Shown piece by piece: positions 21,560-31,200 of a stretch of DNA of 63,647 nucleotides. The DNA is from Microbacterium luticocti DSM 19459 (GTDB taxonomy: Bacteria; Actinomycetota; Actinomycetes; Actinomycetales; Microbacteriaceae), in NCBI RefSeq assembly GCF_000422405.1, contig NZ_AULS01000019.1:1-63647 (forward strand), read 5' to 3'. Both the position numbers and the translations under genes were made by a program. Within the stretch, counting starts at the first letter, position 1, and each line of letters opens with the position of its first letter. The notes beneath the pieces are model-generated. The model did not search any database, had not been told where the DNA came from, and saw only the letters and a program-made list of their open reading frames with translations.

Positions 21560-22348
21560 TCAGCCGGCCAGGCGCTGCCGCAGATCGGCCAGACGCGACG
21601 CGACGCTGGCGTCGATCACGTCGTCGGCGATCTGCACGCGCAGTCCGCCGACCAGGGCCGGGTCGACGACGGCGTTGACCGAGATGTCGGTGCCGTAGGT
21701 GGTCTGGAGCATGGTGGCCACGCGCTGCAGCTGCGTGGCACCGAGCGGCACCGCGCTGGTGACCGTCGCGACCGTGCGCCCACGCGCCGCGGCCACGATG
21801 CGCTCGGCGCGCGCGAGCAGCTCGCGCACCCGGCGCCCCCGCGGGCGCTGCACGATCGACGCCGCGATGAGCGTGGTCGCCGCGCTGGCACGCGAGGAAA
21901 GCAGCGACTGAACGAGCGCACCCTTCTGCGCGGGCTCGCCCAGGCGACTGCCGAGGGCCAACTCGAGACGGGAGTCTGAGGCGATCACCCGGGCGAACCG
22001 GAACAGCTCGCCTTCGACGTCGGCGTCCGGGTCGGACGCCTGTGCCGCACGCACCGCGAGCTCTTCGACGCCGTCGATCAGGTCGGCGGCACTCGACCAC
22101 CGCTGCCGGGCGACGGCCGCAAGCAGGGTGCGCGCGGTCTGACCGAGCCCGGCGAACACGGTCTGCACGAGCTGTGCGCGGGCGTCGGCGTCGGCACCCC
22201 AGTCGGCCAGCGCGCCGCTCAGCTGCGGCGTGTCGGCCAGGGCGCGTCCCGCGGCGAACAGCTCGCCGGCGACGCCGAGGTCGACACCGGACGCGGCAGC
22301 CAGGGCCTCGTTCGATGCCGCGATTGCCTGAGTGGTCGCGCTGCCCAT
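21560..22348 (-). CDS. atpH: F1Fo ATP synthase subunit delta
   Basis: A 262-aa peripheral-stalk subunit, longer than the usual 180 aa by an N-terminal extension as in other actinobacteria. The C-terminal GGLRVQIADDVIDASV motif is diagnostic. Its ATG overlaps the atpF TAA by one base (TAATG). Confidence 0.96.
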   Translation of the reverse strand: MGSATTQAIAASNEALAAASGVDLGVAGELFAAGRALADTPQLSGALADWGADADARAQLVQTVFAGLGQTARTLLAAVARQRWSSAADLIDGVEELAVRAAQASDPDADVEGELFRFARVIASDSRLELALGSRLGEPAQKGALVQSLLSSRASAATTLIAASIVQRPRGRRVRELLARAERIVAAARGRTVATVTSAVPLGATQLQRVATMLQTTYGTDISVNAVVDPALVGGLRVQIADDVIDASVASRLADLRQRLAG

Positions 22349-22899
22349 TACTTCGACACCTTCTGCGAGGCTTCGAGCTCGGCCAGGAACCGGTCGACGA
22401 CGGCCTGGGCCTTCGCGTCGTCCGAGAGCGTCTCGCCGATCACACCGCCGGCCAGATCCAGCGCCAGGGTGCCGACCTCGCTGCGCAGCGAGACCAGTGC
22501 GGACTGGCGCTCGGCCTCGATCTGCGCGTGGGCGGCGGCGGTCACGCGCGCGGCCTCGACGGTCGCGGCATCCTTCGCCTCGGCGACGATCTTCTTGGCG
22601 TCCTCACGGGCCGCCTCGCGGATCTCACCGGCCTGCGTGCGCGCCTCGGCGAGCTGGGCGGTGTACTGCTCCAGGGCCGCCTCGGCCTGCCGCTGCGCCT
22701 CGTCGGCCTTCTCGATGTTGCCCTCGATCGCGGCGGCGCGCTGGTCGAGCATGTCCTGCATGCGAGGCAGCACGAACTTCCAGAACACGACCAGGATCGC
22801 GATGAAGCAGAGCGCACCCCAGACGAGGTCGTAGACCTCGGGCAGCAGCGGATTGTGGGTCTCTTTCTCCGCGGCCAGAGTGACAAGAGCCGGAAGCAT
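22348..22899 (-). CDS. atpF: F1Fo ATP synthase subunit b
   Basis: A 183-aa protein. One N-terminal membrane helix (about residues 22-42) is followed by a long Ala/Glu-rich coiled coil ending in the delta-binding region. It forms the peripheral stalk. One base overlaps atpH. Confidence 0.97.
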   Translation of the reverse strand: MLPALVTLAAEKETHNPLLPEVYDLVWGALCFIAILVVFWKFVLPRMQDMLDQRAAAIEGNIEKADEAQRQAEAALEQYTAQLAEARTQAGEIREAAREDAKKIVAEAKDAATVEAARVTAAAHAQIEAERQSALVSLRSEVGTLALDLAGGVIGETLSDDAKAQAVVDRFLAELEASQKVSK

Positions 22900-22925
22900 C
22901 CTGTCTCCTTACGTGAAGAGGGGGC

Positions 22926-24134
<1,209 letters not shown>

Positions 24135-24165
24135 CTATCAAACTCAGCGGACTCTCATGTCCCGC

Positions 24166-24657
24166 TCAGCGCACATCCCGGCCGGGGTCCTCGTCGTCGG
24201 GCACCTCGGTGGGCAGCTCCACGGCCACCGCCGGGATGCGCATCCGGGTGAGCACGACGACGTCGATGACCAGGGATGCCAGCACCCCGGCGACGATCGC
24301 GACGAAGAACACCGTCGGCTGGATCCACGGCTGCCCGCGCAGCACGAGCAGAACGACGATGAAGACGACGAACTTCAGCAGCCAGCCGCCCAGCACGATG
24401 CCGAAGAAGATCGGGACGTACAGCGGGTCGCCGAACCAGCGGTTGGCGATGAGAATGCTCGCGCCGGTGATGCCGAGGAACAGGGCTGCCAGCACGATGC
24501 CGGCCAGGGCGCTGAACACGCCGTGCGGCCCGGCGACGATGCCGCCGACGACGGCGCCGATCACGGCGAGCGCGGCGGTGACCACCGCCGACCAGATCAG
24601 GGTGGCGCGCAGCACCGGGGTGCTGGTCACGCGGCGGGGACCGGTCGGGGTGCTCAT
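24166..24657 (-). CDS. atpI: AtpI-like ATP synthase assembly protein
   Basis: A 163-aa protein with four predicted membrane helices and a short charged C-terminus (PTEVPDDEDPGRDVR). Position directly before atpB and length match the AtpI family, which helps c-ring assembly or stability in other bacteria. Sequence conservation in this family is low, so the call leans on context. Confidence 0.82.
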   Translation of the reverse strand: MSTPTGPRRVTSTPVLRATLIWSAVVTAALAVIGAVVGGIVAGPHGVFSALAGIVLAALFLGITGASILIANRWFGDPLYVPIFFGIVLGGWLLKFVVFIVVLLVLRGQPWIQPTVFFVAIVAGVLASLVIDVVVLTRMRIPAVAVELPTEVPDDEDPGRDVR

Positions 24658-24682
24658 CGGGGCTCCTGTGGGGCGAAGGGGT

Positions 24683-25825
24683 CTATGAGGCGCGGGTGGC
24701 CCGGCGCCGGTGGCCCGGGGTGAAGGTGACGACCAGGCAGGCGGCGACGCCGACGACGCCGAAGGCGACGCCGATCCAGTACTGCCCGGGCCAATTGTGG
24801 CCGACGCCGATGTACATCAGCAGCATCGACAGGCCGATGATCGCCGTCCACGCGTAGAAGATGAACACCGAGGTCTGGCTGGAGTGGCCCATGTCGAGCA
24901 TGCGGTGGTGAAGATGCTTGCGGTCGGGTGAGAACGGCGACTGCCCGCGCCAGTACCGGCGGATGACGGCGGAGCCGAAGTCGAGCAGGGGCAGGATGAC
25001 CACGGCGACCGGGACGAGGATCGGCATGAACGCGCCCAACAGCTGTGAGCGGCCGAACTCGTCGGGGTCCAACGTCGCCGGGTCGAACTGCCCGGTGGTG
25101 GCGATGGCGCTCGTGGCCATGAGCAGACCGAGCATGAGCGCGCCCGAGTCGCCCATGAACATCTTGGCGGGGTGCCAGTTCAGGGGAAGGAACCCCAGGC
25201 ACACGCCGACGAGCACGCACGCGATGAACGAGGCCAGGTTGAAGTAGCTCGAGGCGCCCGAGTCGCGCACCAGAAAGTACGAGTACGCGAAAAAGATCAC
25301 GTTCGCGATCAGACAGACTCCGGCGACGAGCCCGTCGAGCCCGTCGATGAAGTTCACCGCGTTCATGACGATGACGATCGCGAACACGGTGAGGATGAAG
25401 CTGGTCGCCGATGAGGGCACGGTCATGCCGCCGATGGGCAGCGAGTAGATCTGCAGCTGGCCGAACCAGGCGATGACGCCGGCGGCGAGGAACTGTGCGG
25501 CGAGCTTGATCATCCAGTCCAGGTCCCACAGGTCGTCGGCCACGCCGACCAGCACGGTGAGCGCGATGGCGGCGAGGATCGCCCACACCTGACGCGGGTT
25601 GGCCCAGAAGATCTGGAAGTACGGGGTGAACGCCGAGACGGCGAACGCGGCGACGACGCCGAGGAACATGGCGATGCCGCCCAGGCGCGGCGTGGGGGTG
25701 CGGTGCACGTCGCGTTCCCGGATCGCCGGGTAGAGCTTGTACTTCAAGCCGATCCGCCACACCGTCCACGCCAGGATCAGTGTCACGGTGGCGGTGAACA
25801 GGATGGTGAAGACGTATTGCTTCAC
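24683..25825 (-). CDS. wecA: Polyprenyl-phosphate N-acetylglucosaminyl-1-phosphate transferase (WecA/Rfe/TagO type)
   Basis: A 380-aa, about 11-helix membrane enzyme of the MraY/WecA family that starts cell-wall glycopolymer synthesis on decaprenyl/undecaprenyl phosphate. Motifs: VADDLWDLDW (Asp pair), NAVNFIDGLDGL near residue 163 and KHLHHRMLDMGHS near 300, the His-rich loop typical of WecA rather than MraY. Gene order tsaC-wecA-atpI-atpB equals that of Mycobacterium (Rv1301-rfe-atpI). ATGA overlap with tsaC. Confidence 0.92.
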   Translation of the reverse strand: MKQYVFTILFTATVTLILAWTVWRIGLKYKLYPAIRERDVHRTPTPRLGGIAMFLGVVAAFAVSAFTPYFQIFWANPRQVWAILAAIALTVLVGVADDLWDLDWMIKLAAQFLAAGVIAWFGQLQIYSLPIGGMTVPSSATSFILTVFAIVIVMNAVNFIDGLDGLVAGVCLIANVIFFAYSYFLVRDSGASSYFNLASFIACVLVGVCLGFLPLNWHPAKMFMGDSGALMLGLLMATSAIATTGQFDPATLDPDEFGRSQLLGAFMPILVPVAVVILPLLDFGSAVIRRYWRGQSPFSPDRKHLHHRMLDMGHSSQTSVFIFYAWTAIIGLSMLLMYIGVGHNWPGQYWIGVAFGVVGVAACLVVTFTPGHRRRATRAS

Positions 25826-26505
25826 CCGTCGTCACCGGTCGGGTCGGGTTCGAGCAGGTCGCCGATCACCTCTCGCAGCCGGTCGCGGCCGATCGCCCCC
25901 TCGCGCAGCACGCGCACGACCGGGTCGGCGCCACCGGTCAGGGTCGTGGCATCCACGATCGTCGAGGCGACCCCGGTGCGGCTGAACCCGGCATCGAGGT
26001 AGACGGCGATGCTCTCGCCGAGCATGTCTCGGGCGTCGTCGGCGGCGATCGCGGCGGGCCGGCCGGTGAGGTTCGCGCTTGAGACGGCGAGCGGACCGGT
26101 CTCTTCGAGCAGTTCCAGCGCGATGCGGTGGTCGGGCATGCGCACCGCGACGGTGCCGTGCGTGTCGCCGAGGTCCCAGCTCAGCGACGGCTGTGAGGGC
26201 AGCACGACGGTGAGCCCGCCCGGCCAGAACGCCTCGATGAGCTGTTCCACCGGATCGGGCACCTCGAAGACCAGCGCCTGCATCATCGGCCGGCCGGCGA
26301 CCAGCACCGGGGGCGGCTGCTGCCGGCCGCGTCCCTTGGCCGCCAGCAGTCGGGCGACGGCGGCCGGGTCGAACGCGTCGGCGGCGACGCCGTACACGGT
26401 GTCGGTGGGCATGACGATCAGCTCGCCGCGGCTGATCGCCTGGCGGGCCTGGCGCATGCCGGCCAGCAGCTGCTCGGGCACATCGCAGTCGTAGAGGGGG
26501 GACAT
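25822..26505 (-). CDS. tsaC: L-threonylcarbamoyladenylate synthase (YrdC/Sua5 family)
   Basis: A 227-aa YrdC-domain protein without the extra Sua5 domain. It makes threonylcarbamoyl-AMP for t6A37 modification of ANN-reading tRNAs. The MPTDTVYGVAADAF loop, FWPGGLTVVLP, VRMPDH and SSANLTG motifs are intact. A TACACT -10-like box (plus-strand positions 26515-26520) 9 nt before the ATG suggests its own promoter, separate from prmC because of the repeat array between them. Confidence 0.93.
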   Translation of the reverse strand: MSPLYDCDVPEQLLAGMRQARQAISRGELIVMPTDTVYGVAADAFDPAAVARLLAAKGRGRQQPPPVLVAGRPMMQALVFEVPDPVEQLIEAFWPGGLTVVLPSQPSLSWDLGDTHGTVAVRMPDHRIALELLEETGPLAVSSANLTGRPAAIAADDARDMLGESIAVYLDAGFSRTGVASTIVDATTLTGGADPVVRVLREGAIGRDRLREVIGDLLEPDPTGDDG

Positions 26506-26616
26506 GACCCGTCCAGTGTAGCGACGCGCGATGGGGCCGCCCCGATGACGGCGCGGTATGGGTGGTGCGGGGTGCGGGGGTGGGGCGACACGGGGGCGGG
26601 GGTGGCGCCGGGTGGT

Positions 26617-26930
26617 GCGGTCGCGTCCGGTGAGGTCCGGATGCGTGCGGGCAGCGCGCCGGCGGCGGCGGCGGATCGGGGGCGCGTCGCGACGGTAGCG
26701 CGGTCGCGACCGGTCAGGTCCCGATGCGTGGGAGCGGGCCGCGCGGCCGGCGGCGGCGGGTCAGGGGCGGGTCGCGACGGTAGCGCGGTCACGTCCGGTC
26801 AGGTCCCGATGCATGGGAGCGGGCCGCGCGGCCGGCGGCGGCGGGTCAGGGGCGGGTCGCGACGGTGGCGCGGTCACGTCCGGTCAGGTCCCGATGCGTG
26901 CGGGCATCGCGCCAGCCGGCGGCGGCGAGG
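26617..26930. repeat. Tandem duplication of the prmC 3' end (85-bp period)
   Basis: GTCGCGACGGT starts at 26686, 26771 and 26856, exactly 85 bp apart; a degenerate fourth copy covers about 26617-26685. Read on the minus strand each copy encodes the prmC terminal peptide THRDLTGRDRATVATRP. The copy at 26846 onward is the real gene end. No other gene is seen in 26506-26845. Confidence 0.85.
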
Positions 26931-27721
26931 ATGTCGCGGATCGGCTCGCCCTGCCATTCCCCGTGCTCGATCACGATGACCCCACCCGGTCGGGCCAGAC
27001 GCATCCCGACGCTGCCGAGCACGCGCACCGCGTCCAGCCCGTCCGGCCCCGAGTACAGGGCCTGCGGCGGATCGAACAGGCTTACTTCGGGGTCGCGCGG
27101 GATCGCGTCGTCGGGCACGTACGGCGGGTTCGAGACGACGACGTCGACGGTGCCGATCAGCTCTGCGGGCGGGTCGGCGAGGTCGCCGACGACCAGGTGC
27201 ACGCCAGCGGCGGGGTGACGCTCGATGTTGCGGCGGGCCCAGGCTGCGGCATCCGTGCTGCGCTCGATCGCCCACACCTCGGCGTGCGGCACCTCGGTGG
27301 CCAGGGCGAGCGCGATCGCGCCGCTGCCGGTACCCAGGTCGATCGCACGGGGGTGGGCGGATGCCACGGCGCCCAGCGCGTCGATCGCCAGCTGCGCGAC
27401 GACCTCGGTCTCGGGCCGGGGCACGAACACGCCGGGGCCGACCTCGAGCTCGAGGTGGCGGAACGGGGCGCGCCCGGTGAGGTGCTGCAGCGGTTCACGC
27501 CCGGCGCGGCGGGCGACGAGGGCGTCGTACCGTGCGGCCTGTGCGGCGTCGAGCGCGTCGCCGCGGATGGCGGCCGCCTGCACTCCCCCACGACTGGTGC
27601 CGAGCACGTGCGCGAGCAGCAGTTCGGCGTCGACAGCCGAGTCGGGCACACCGGCGTCGGCGAGAACGGATGCCGCGGCGCCCAGCGCCGCGCGCAACGA
27701 GGTCAAGGCTGCGGCATCCAT
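26846..27721 (-). CDS. prmC: Peptide chain release factor N5-glutamine methyltransferase
   Basis: A 291-aa methyltransferase that methylates the Gln of the GGQ loop in release factors. SAM motif I DLGTGSGAIALALA near residue 119 and the catalytic NPPYVPD near 184 are intact. The N-terminal helical domain is normal. The last 17 residues are repeated as untranslated copies downstream. prfA, the usual upstream neighbour, is absent; the palindrome array is there instead. Confidence 0.94.
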   Translation of the reverse strand: MDAAALTSLRAALGAAASVLADAGVPDSAVDAELLLAHVLGTSRGGVQAAAIRGDALDAAQAARYDALVARRAGREPLQHLTGRAPFRHLELEVGPGVFVPRPETEVVAQLAIDALGAVASAHPRAIDLGTGSGAIALALATEVPHAEVWAIERSTDAAAWARRNIERHPAAGVHLVVGDLADPPAELIGTVDVVVSNPPYVPDDAIPRDPEVSLFDPPQALYSGPDGLDAVRVLGSVGMRLARPGGVIVIEHGEWQGEPIRDILAAAGWRDARTHRDLTGRDRATVATRP

Positions 27722-27820
27722 GGGCGTCCCAGCCTACCCGCGGGCGGGTCGTCCCACCCGCGCGCGTATCTCCGCCGTTGCGGCCGGCGAGCAGCCAGGT
27801 CGCACCCGGGGCCTCACTCA

Positions 27821-28155
27821 GGTCGCAGAACATGTCCGCTCGCGCTGGGCCGGGCGGCCCCTTCTGCGACCCGCCCACACCCAGGTCGCAGAACATGCCC
27901 TCTCGCGCCGCGGCAGGCGGCGTCTTCTGCGACCACGCCTCCTGCCACCCGTCCACACCCCAGGTCGCAGAACATGCCCCCTCGCGCCGTGACAGGCGGC
28001 GGCCTTCTGCGACCGCGCCACCTACGACCCCTTCCCACCTGGGTCGCAGAACATGCCGCCTCGCGCCGGGTTGGGCGGCGCCTTCTGCGACCCACCCGCA
28101 CCCAGGTCGCAGAACATGCCGCCTCACGCCATGGCAGGCGGCGTCTTCTGCGACC
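27821..28155. repeat. Array of five 51-52-bp palindromic units
   Basis: Units at 27821-27871, 27884-27934, 27963-28014, 28042-28092 and 28105-28155. Each begins GGTCGCAGAACATG and ends TTCTGCGACC, so the 10-bp ends are perfect inverted repeats. Inner GCC/GGC-rich arms allow one long hairpin per unit, while the middle varies. Spacers are 12, 28, 27 and 12 bp, giving periods 63, 79, 79, 63. The 27722-28202 gap contains no convincing gene apart from this array and the tRNA promoter. It resembles REP/BIME-type elements, not CRISPR. Confidence 0.9.
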
Positions 28156-28189
28156 CGCGCAGGCGGGACCGGTGCCGGGGGGGCTCCCG

Positions 28190-28195
28190 TAGGAT
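28190..28195 (+). promoter_or_regulatory. -10 box of the tRNA-Arg gene
   Basis: TAGGAT followed by 7 nt to the mature 5' end of the tRNA. No clear -35 element. Confidence 0.55.
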
Positions 28196-28202
28196 GATCT
28201 GC

Positions 28203-28277
28203 GCGCCCTCGTAGCTCAGTGGATAGAGCGGCGGACTCCTAAGCCGCGCGTCGGAGGTTCGATTCCTCTCGGGGGCA
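28203..28277 (+). tRNA. tRNA-Arg (anticodon CCU)
   Basis: The acceptor stem GCCCTCG pairs with CGGGGGC plus discriminator A. D arm GCTC...GAGC, anticodon loop CTCCTAA (CCU, reads AGG) and T arm GGAGG-TTCGATT-CCTCT are all present. CCA is not encoded. Pair 31-39 of the anticodon stem is A.G, an unusual mismatch. It reads toward the end of dnaE2. Confidence 0.93.
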
Positions 28278-28297
28278 CGCTCTCGAGCGCACCGCAC

Positions 28298-31200
28298 TCA
28301 CTGGAAGTCGCGGGAGCGATGCGCGACGCCGACCCGCAGGTCTTCGACGCCATCGGCGAGGATGTTGACGACACCCTCCGGCGAACGCTCCAGCATCCCC
28401 CGCACGATGAGCGCGGGCGCGTCACGCAGCACCCGGCGATACCGGTTCCAGACCCCGACCGAGCACACCACGTTGACGATGCCGTGCTCGTCTTCGAGGT
28501 TGAGGAACGTGACCCCGGATGCCGTCGCCGGACGCTGCCGATGGGTGACCAGCCCGGCCACCTCGACACGACGGCTGGTCTCGTGGGTGTGCAGCTCGCG
28601 CGAGGTGAGCACCCCGCGGGCGTCGAGCCCGGAGCGGAAGTGGGTCAGCGGATGGTCGTCGGTCGAGAGCCCGGTGGCCCACAGGTCGGCGGCGAGTCGT
28701 TCGTAGCTCGTCGGGTCGGCGAACAGCGGCGGCTGCACCGACACCATCGAATCGGGCAGGTATTCAGCGCGGTCCTGCGCGGCGGCGCCGGCCAGCCAGA
28801 TCGCCTCGCGCCGGGTCAACCCCAAGCACTCGAACGCCCCCGCAGTGGCCAGTGCCTCCAACTGCGCGGCGGTCACCCCCACCCGGCGCACCAGGTCACG
28901 CATGTCGCGGTAGCGCCCGCGCGCGTCGCGCTCGGCGACGATGCGCTCGGCCAACTCGAGGCCGATGCCCTTCACCGCGGCCAGGCCCAGCCGCACCGCG
29001 AACCCGCCGTCGCGCCGGTGCGCGGGTGATCGGTCGGGGCCGTCAGGATCGAACGGGCCGACCGGCGGCTGTTCGGGATCGAGGCAGGAGTCCAGGCCGG
29101 TCGTCGGCCCGACCGTTTGCCCGTTCGTTGAGCGAGCGAAGCGAGCCGAAACGACGCCGTCCGACCGCGTTTCGACTCGGGCCTGCGGCCCTCGCGGAGC
29201 GACCGTGGGCTCTTCGAGAGGCTCGAGTGCGGGATGCGCGTGCGAAAGGTGCAGGTCGGGCCGGCGCACCTCGACGCCGTGCCGGCGGGCGTCGGCGGCC
29301 AGCGAGGCCGCTGAATAGAACCCCATCGGTTGTGCGCGCAGCAGCCCGGCCAGAAACGCGGCCGGATAGTGCAGCTTCAGCCACGATGAGGCGTACACCA
29401 GCAGCGCGAACGACAGCGCGTGCGACTCGGCGAAGCCGAAGTTCGCGAACGCCTGGATCTTCTCGTAGATCGCATCAGCGGCATCCCCCACCAGGCCGTG
29501 GGCGGCCATGCCCTGGTACAGCTTCTGTTTGAGCGACTCGATGCGCTCCACGCCCCGCTTGGATCCCATCGCCCGGCGCAGCACATCGGCGTCTTCGGCG
29601 CTCAGGTCTCCCACGGCCATGCCCATCTGCATGAGCTGCTCTTGGAACACCGGCACCCCGAGGGTGCGCTCCAGCACCGGCCGCAGCGCGGGGTGCGGGT
29701 AGGTGACCGGCTCGCGGCCGAGCTTGCGCCGCACGAACGGGTGCACGGCGCCGCCCTGGATCGGCCCGGGGCGGATGAGCGCCACCTGGATCACGAGGTC
29801 GTAGTAACAGCGCGGCTGCAGCCGAGGCAGCAGTCCCATCTGCGCCCGCGACTCGACCTGGAACACCCCGATCGAGTCGGCGCGGCACAGCATGTCGTAG
29901 ACGGCGGGCTCTTCCTTGGGGATCGTGCCCAGCCCCCATTCCTCGCCGGTGGCTGCGCACACGAGGTCGAAACAGTGCTGCAAGGCCGCCAGCATCCCGA
30001 GCCCCAGCAGGTCGAATTTGACCAGACCCATCCATGCCGAGTCGTCTTTGTCCCACTGGATGACGGTGCGGCCCGGCATGCGCGCATGCTCGATGGGCAC
30101 GACCTCACCGACCGGCCGTTCGGTGAGCACCATGCCGCCGGAGTGGATGCCCAGGTGCCGGGGGGCTTTCAGCAGCTCGGCCGCGTACTCGATCACCTGG
30201 TCGGGGATGTCGTGGTCGGCCCCGGTGTCGATGAGCGCGCCCCACCGCTCCACCTGCTTCGACCAGGCATCCTGTTGCCCGGGCGAGTAGCCGAGCGCCC
30301 GGGCCATGTCGCGCACCGCGTTCTTGGGGCGGTACTGGATGACGTTCGCCACCTGCGCGGCACGGTCGCGACCGTACTTTCCGAACACGTACTGGATGAT
30401 CTCTTCACGCCGGTCGGAGTCGAAGTCCACGTCGATGTCGGGCTCGTCGTCGCGGAGGGTGGAGATGAACCGCTCGAACGGCAGGTCGTACTTGATGGCG
30501 TCGACGGCGGTGATCTTCAGCAGGTAGCAGACGACACTGGCGGCGGCCGAACCACGGCCCTGACACAGGATGCCGCGGCGCCGCGCCTCGCGCACGATGT
30601 CGTGCACGATCAGGAAGTAGCCGGGGAAGTCCTTGCGTTCGATGATGTCGAGCTCTTTCTCGATGCGGGCGCGGTGCTCCGGCCGCAGCCGTGGATACGT
30701 GCCCGGCACCGCATCCCACACCAACTGCCGCAGATACGACATCGGGGTGTGCCCGTCGGGCACCTGCTGGCTCGGCAGGGCGGGCTTGACCTTCTGCAGC
30801 GGAAAGGCGAGCTCGTCGGCCAGGGCCACGCTGCGCGCGATCGCGCCCGGGTAACGGGCGAACCGGGCGGTCATCTCGACGCCCGAACGCAGATGGGCGC
30901 CGGCGTGCACGGGCAGCCAGCCGTCGAGCTCGTCGAGGCTGCGGTTCGCACGCACCGCCGCGATCGCCGCCGCCAGGTGCCGGCGTTCGGGCGCGGCGTA
31001 GTGCACGTTGTTCGTCGCCACCACGGGCAGACCGCGCTGCGCGGCGAGAGCGGCGAGCAGGTCGTTGACGGTGGTGTCGAGCGGGTCGCCGTGGTCGATG
31101 AGCTCGACGTTGACGGCGTCGGCCCCGAACCGGCTGACGAGCCGGTCGAGCTCGGCTGCGGCGGCATCCTCTCCCCCGGTCAGCCCCCGCTCGGCCAGCG

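Noticed and set aside
27821..28155. CRISPR array
   Set aside because: Repeats are palindromic and variable in the middle, spacers are only 12-28 bp and resemble one another, and no cas genes are nearby.
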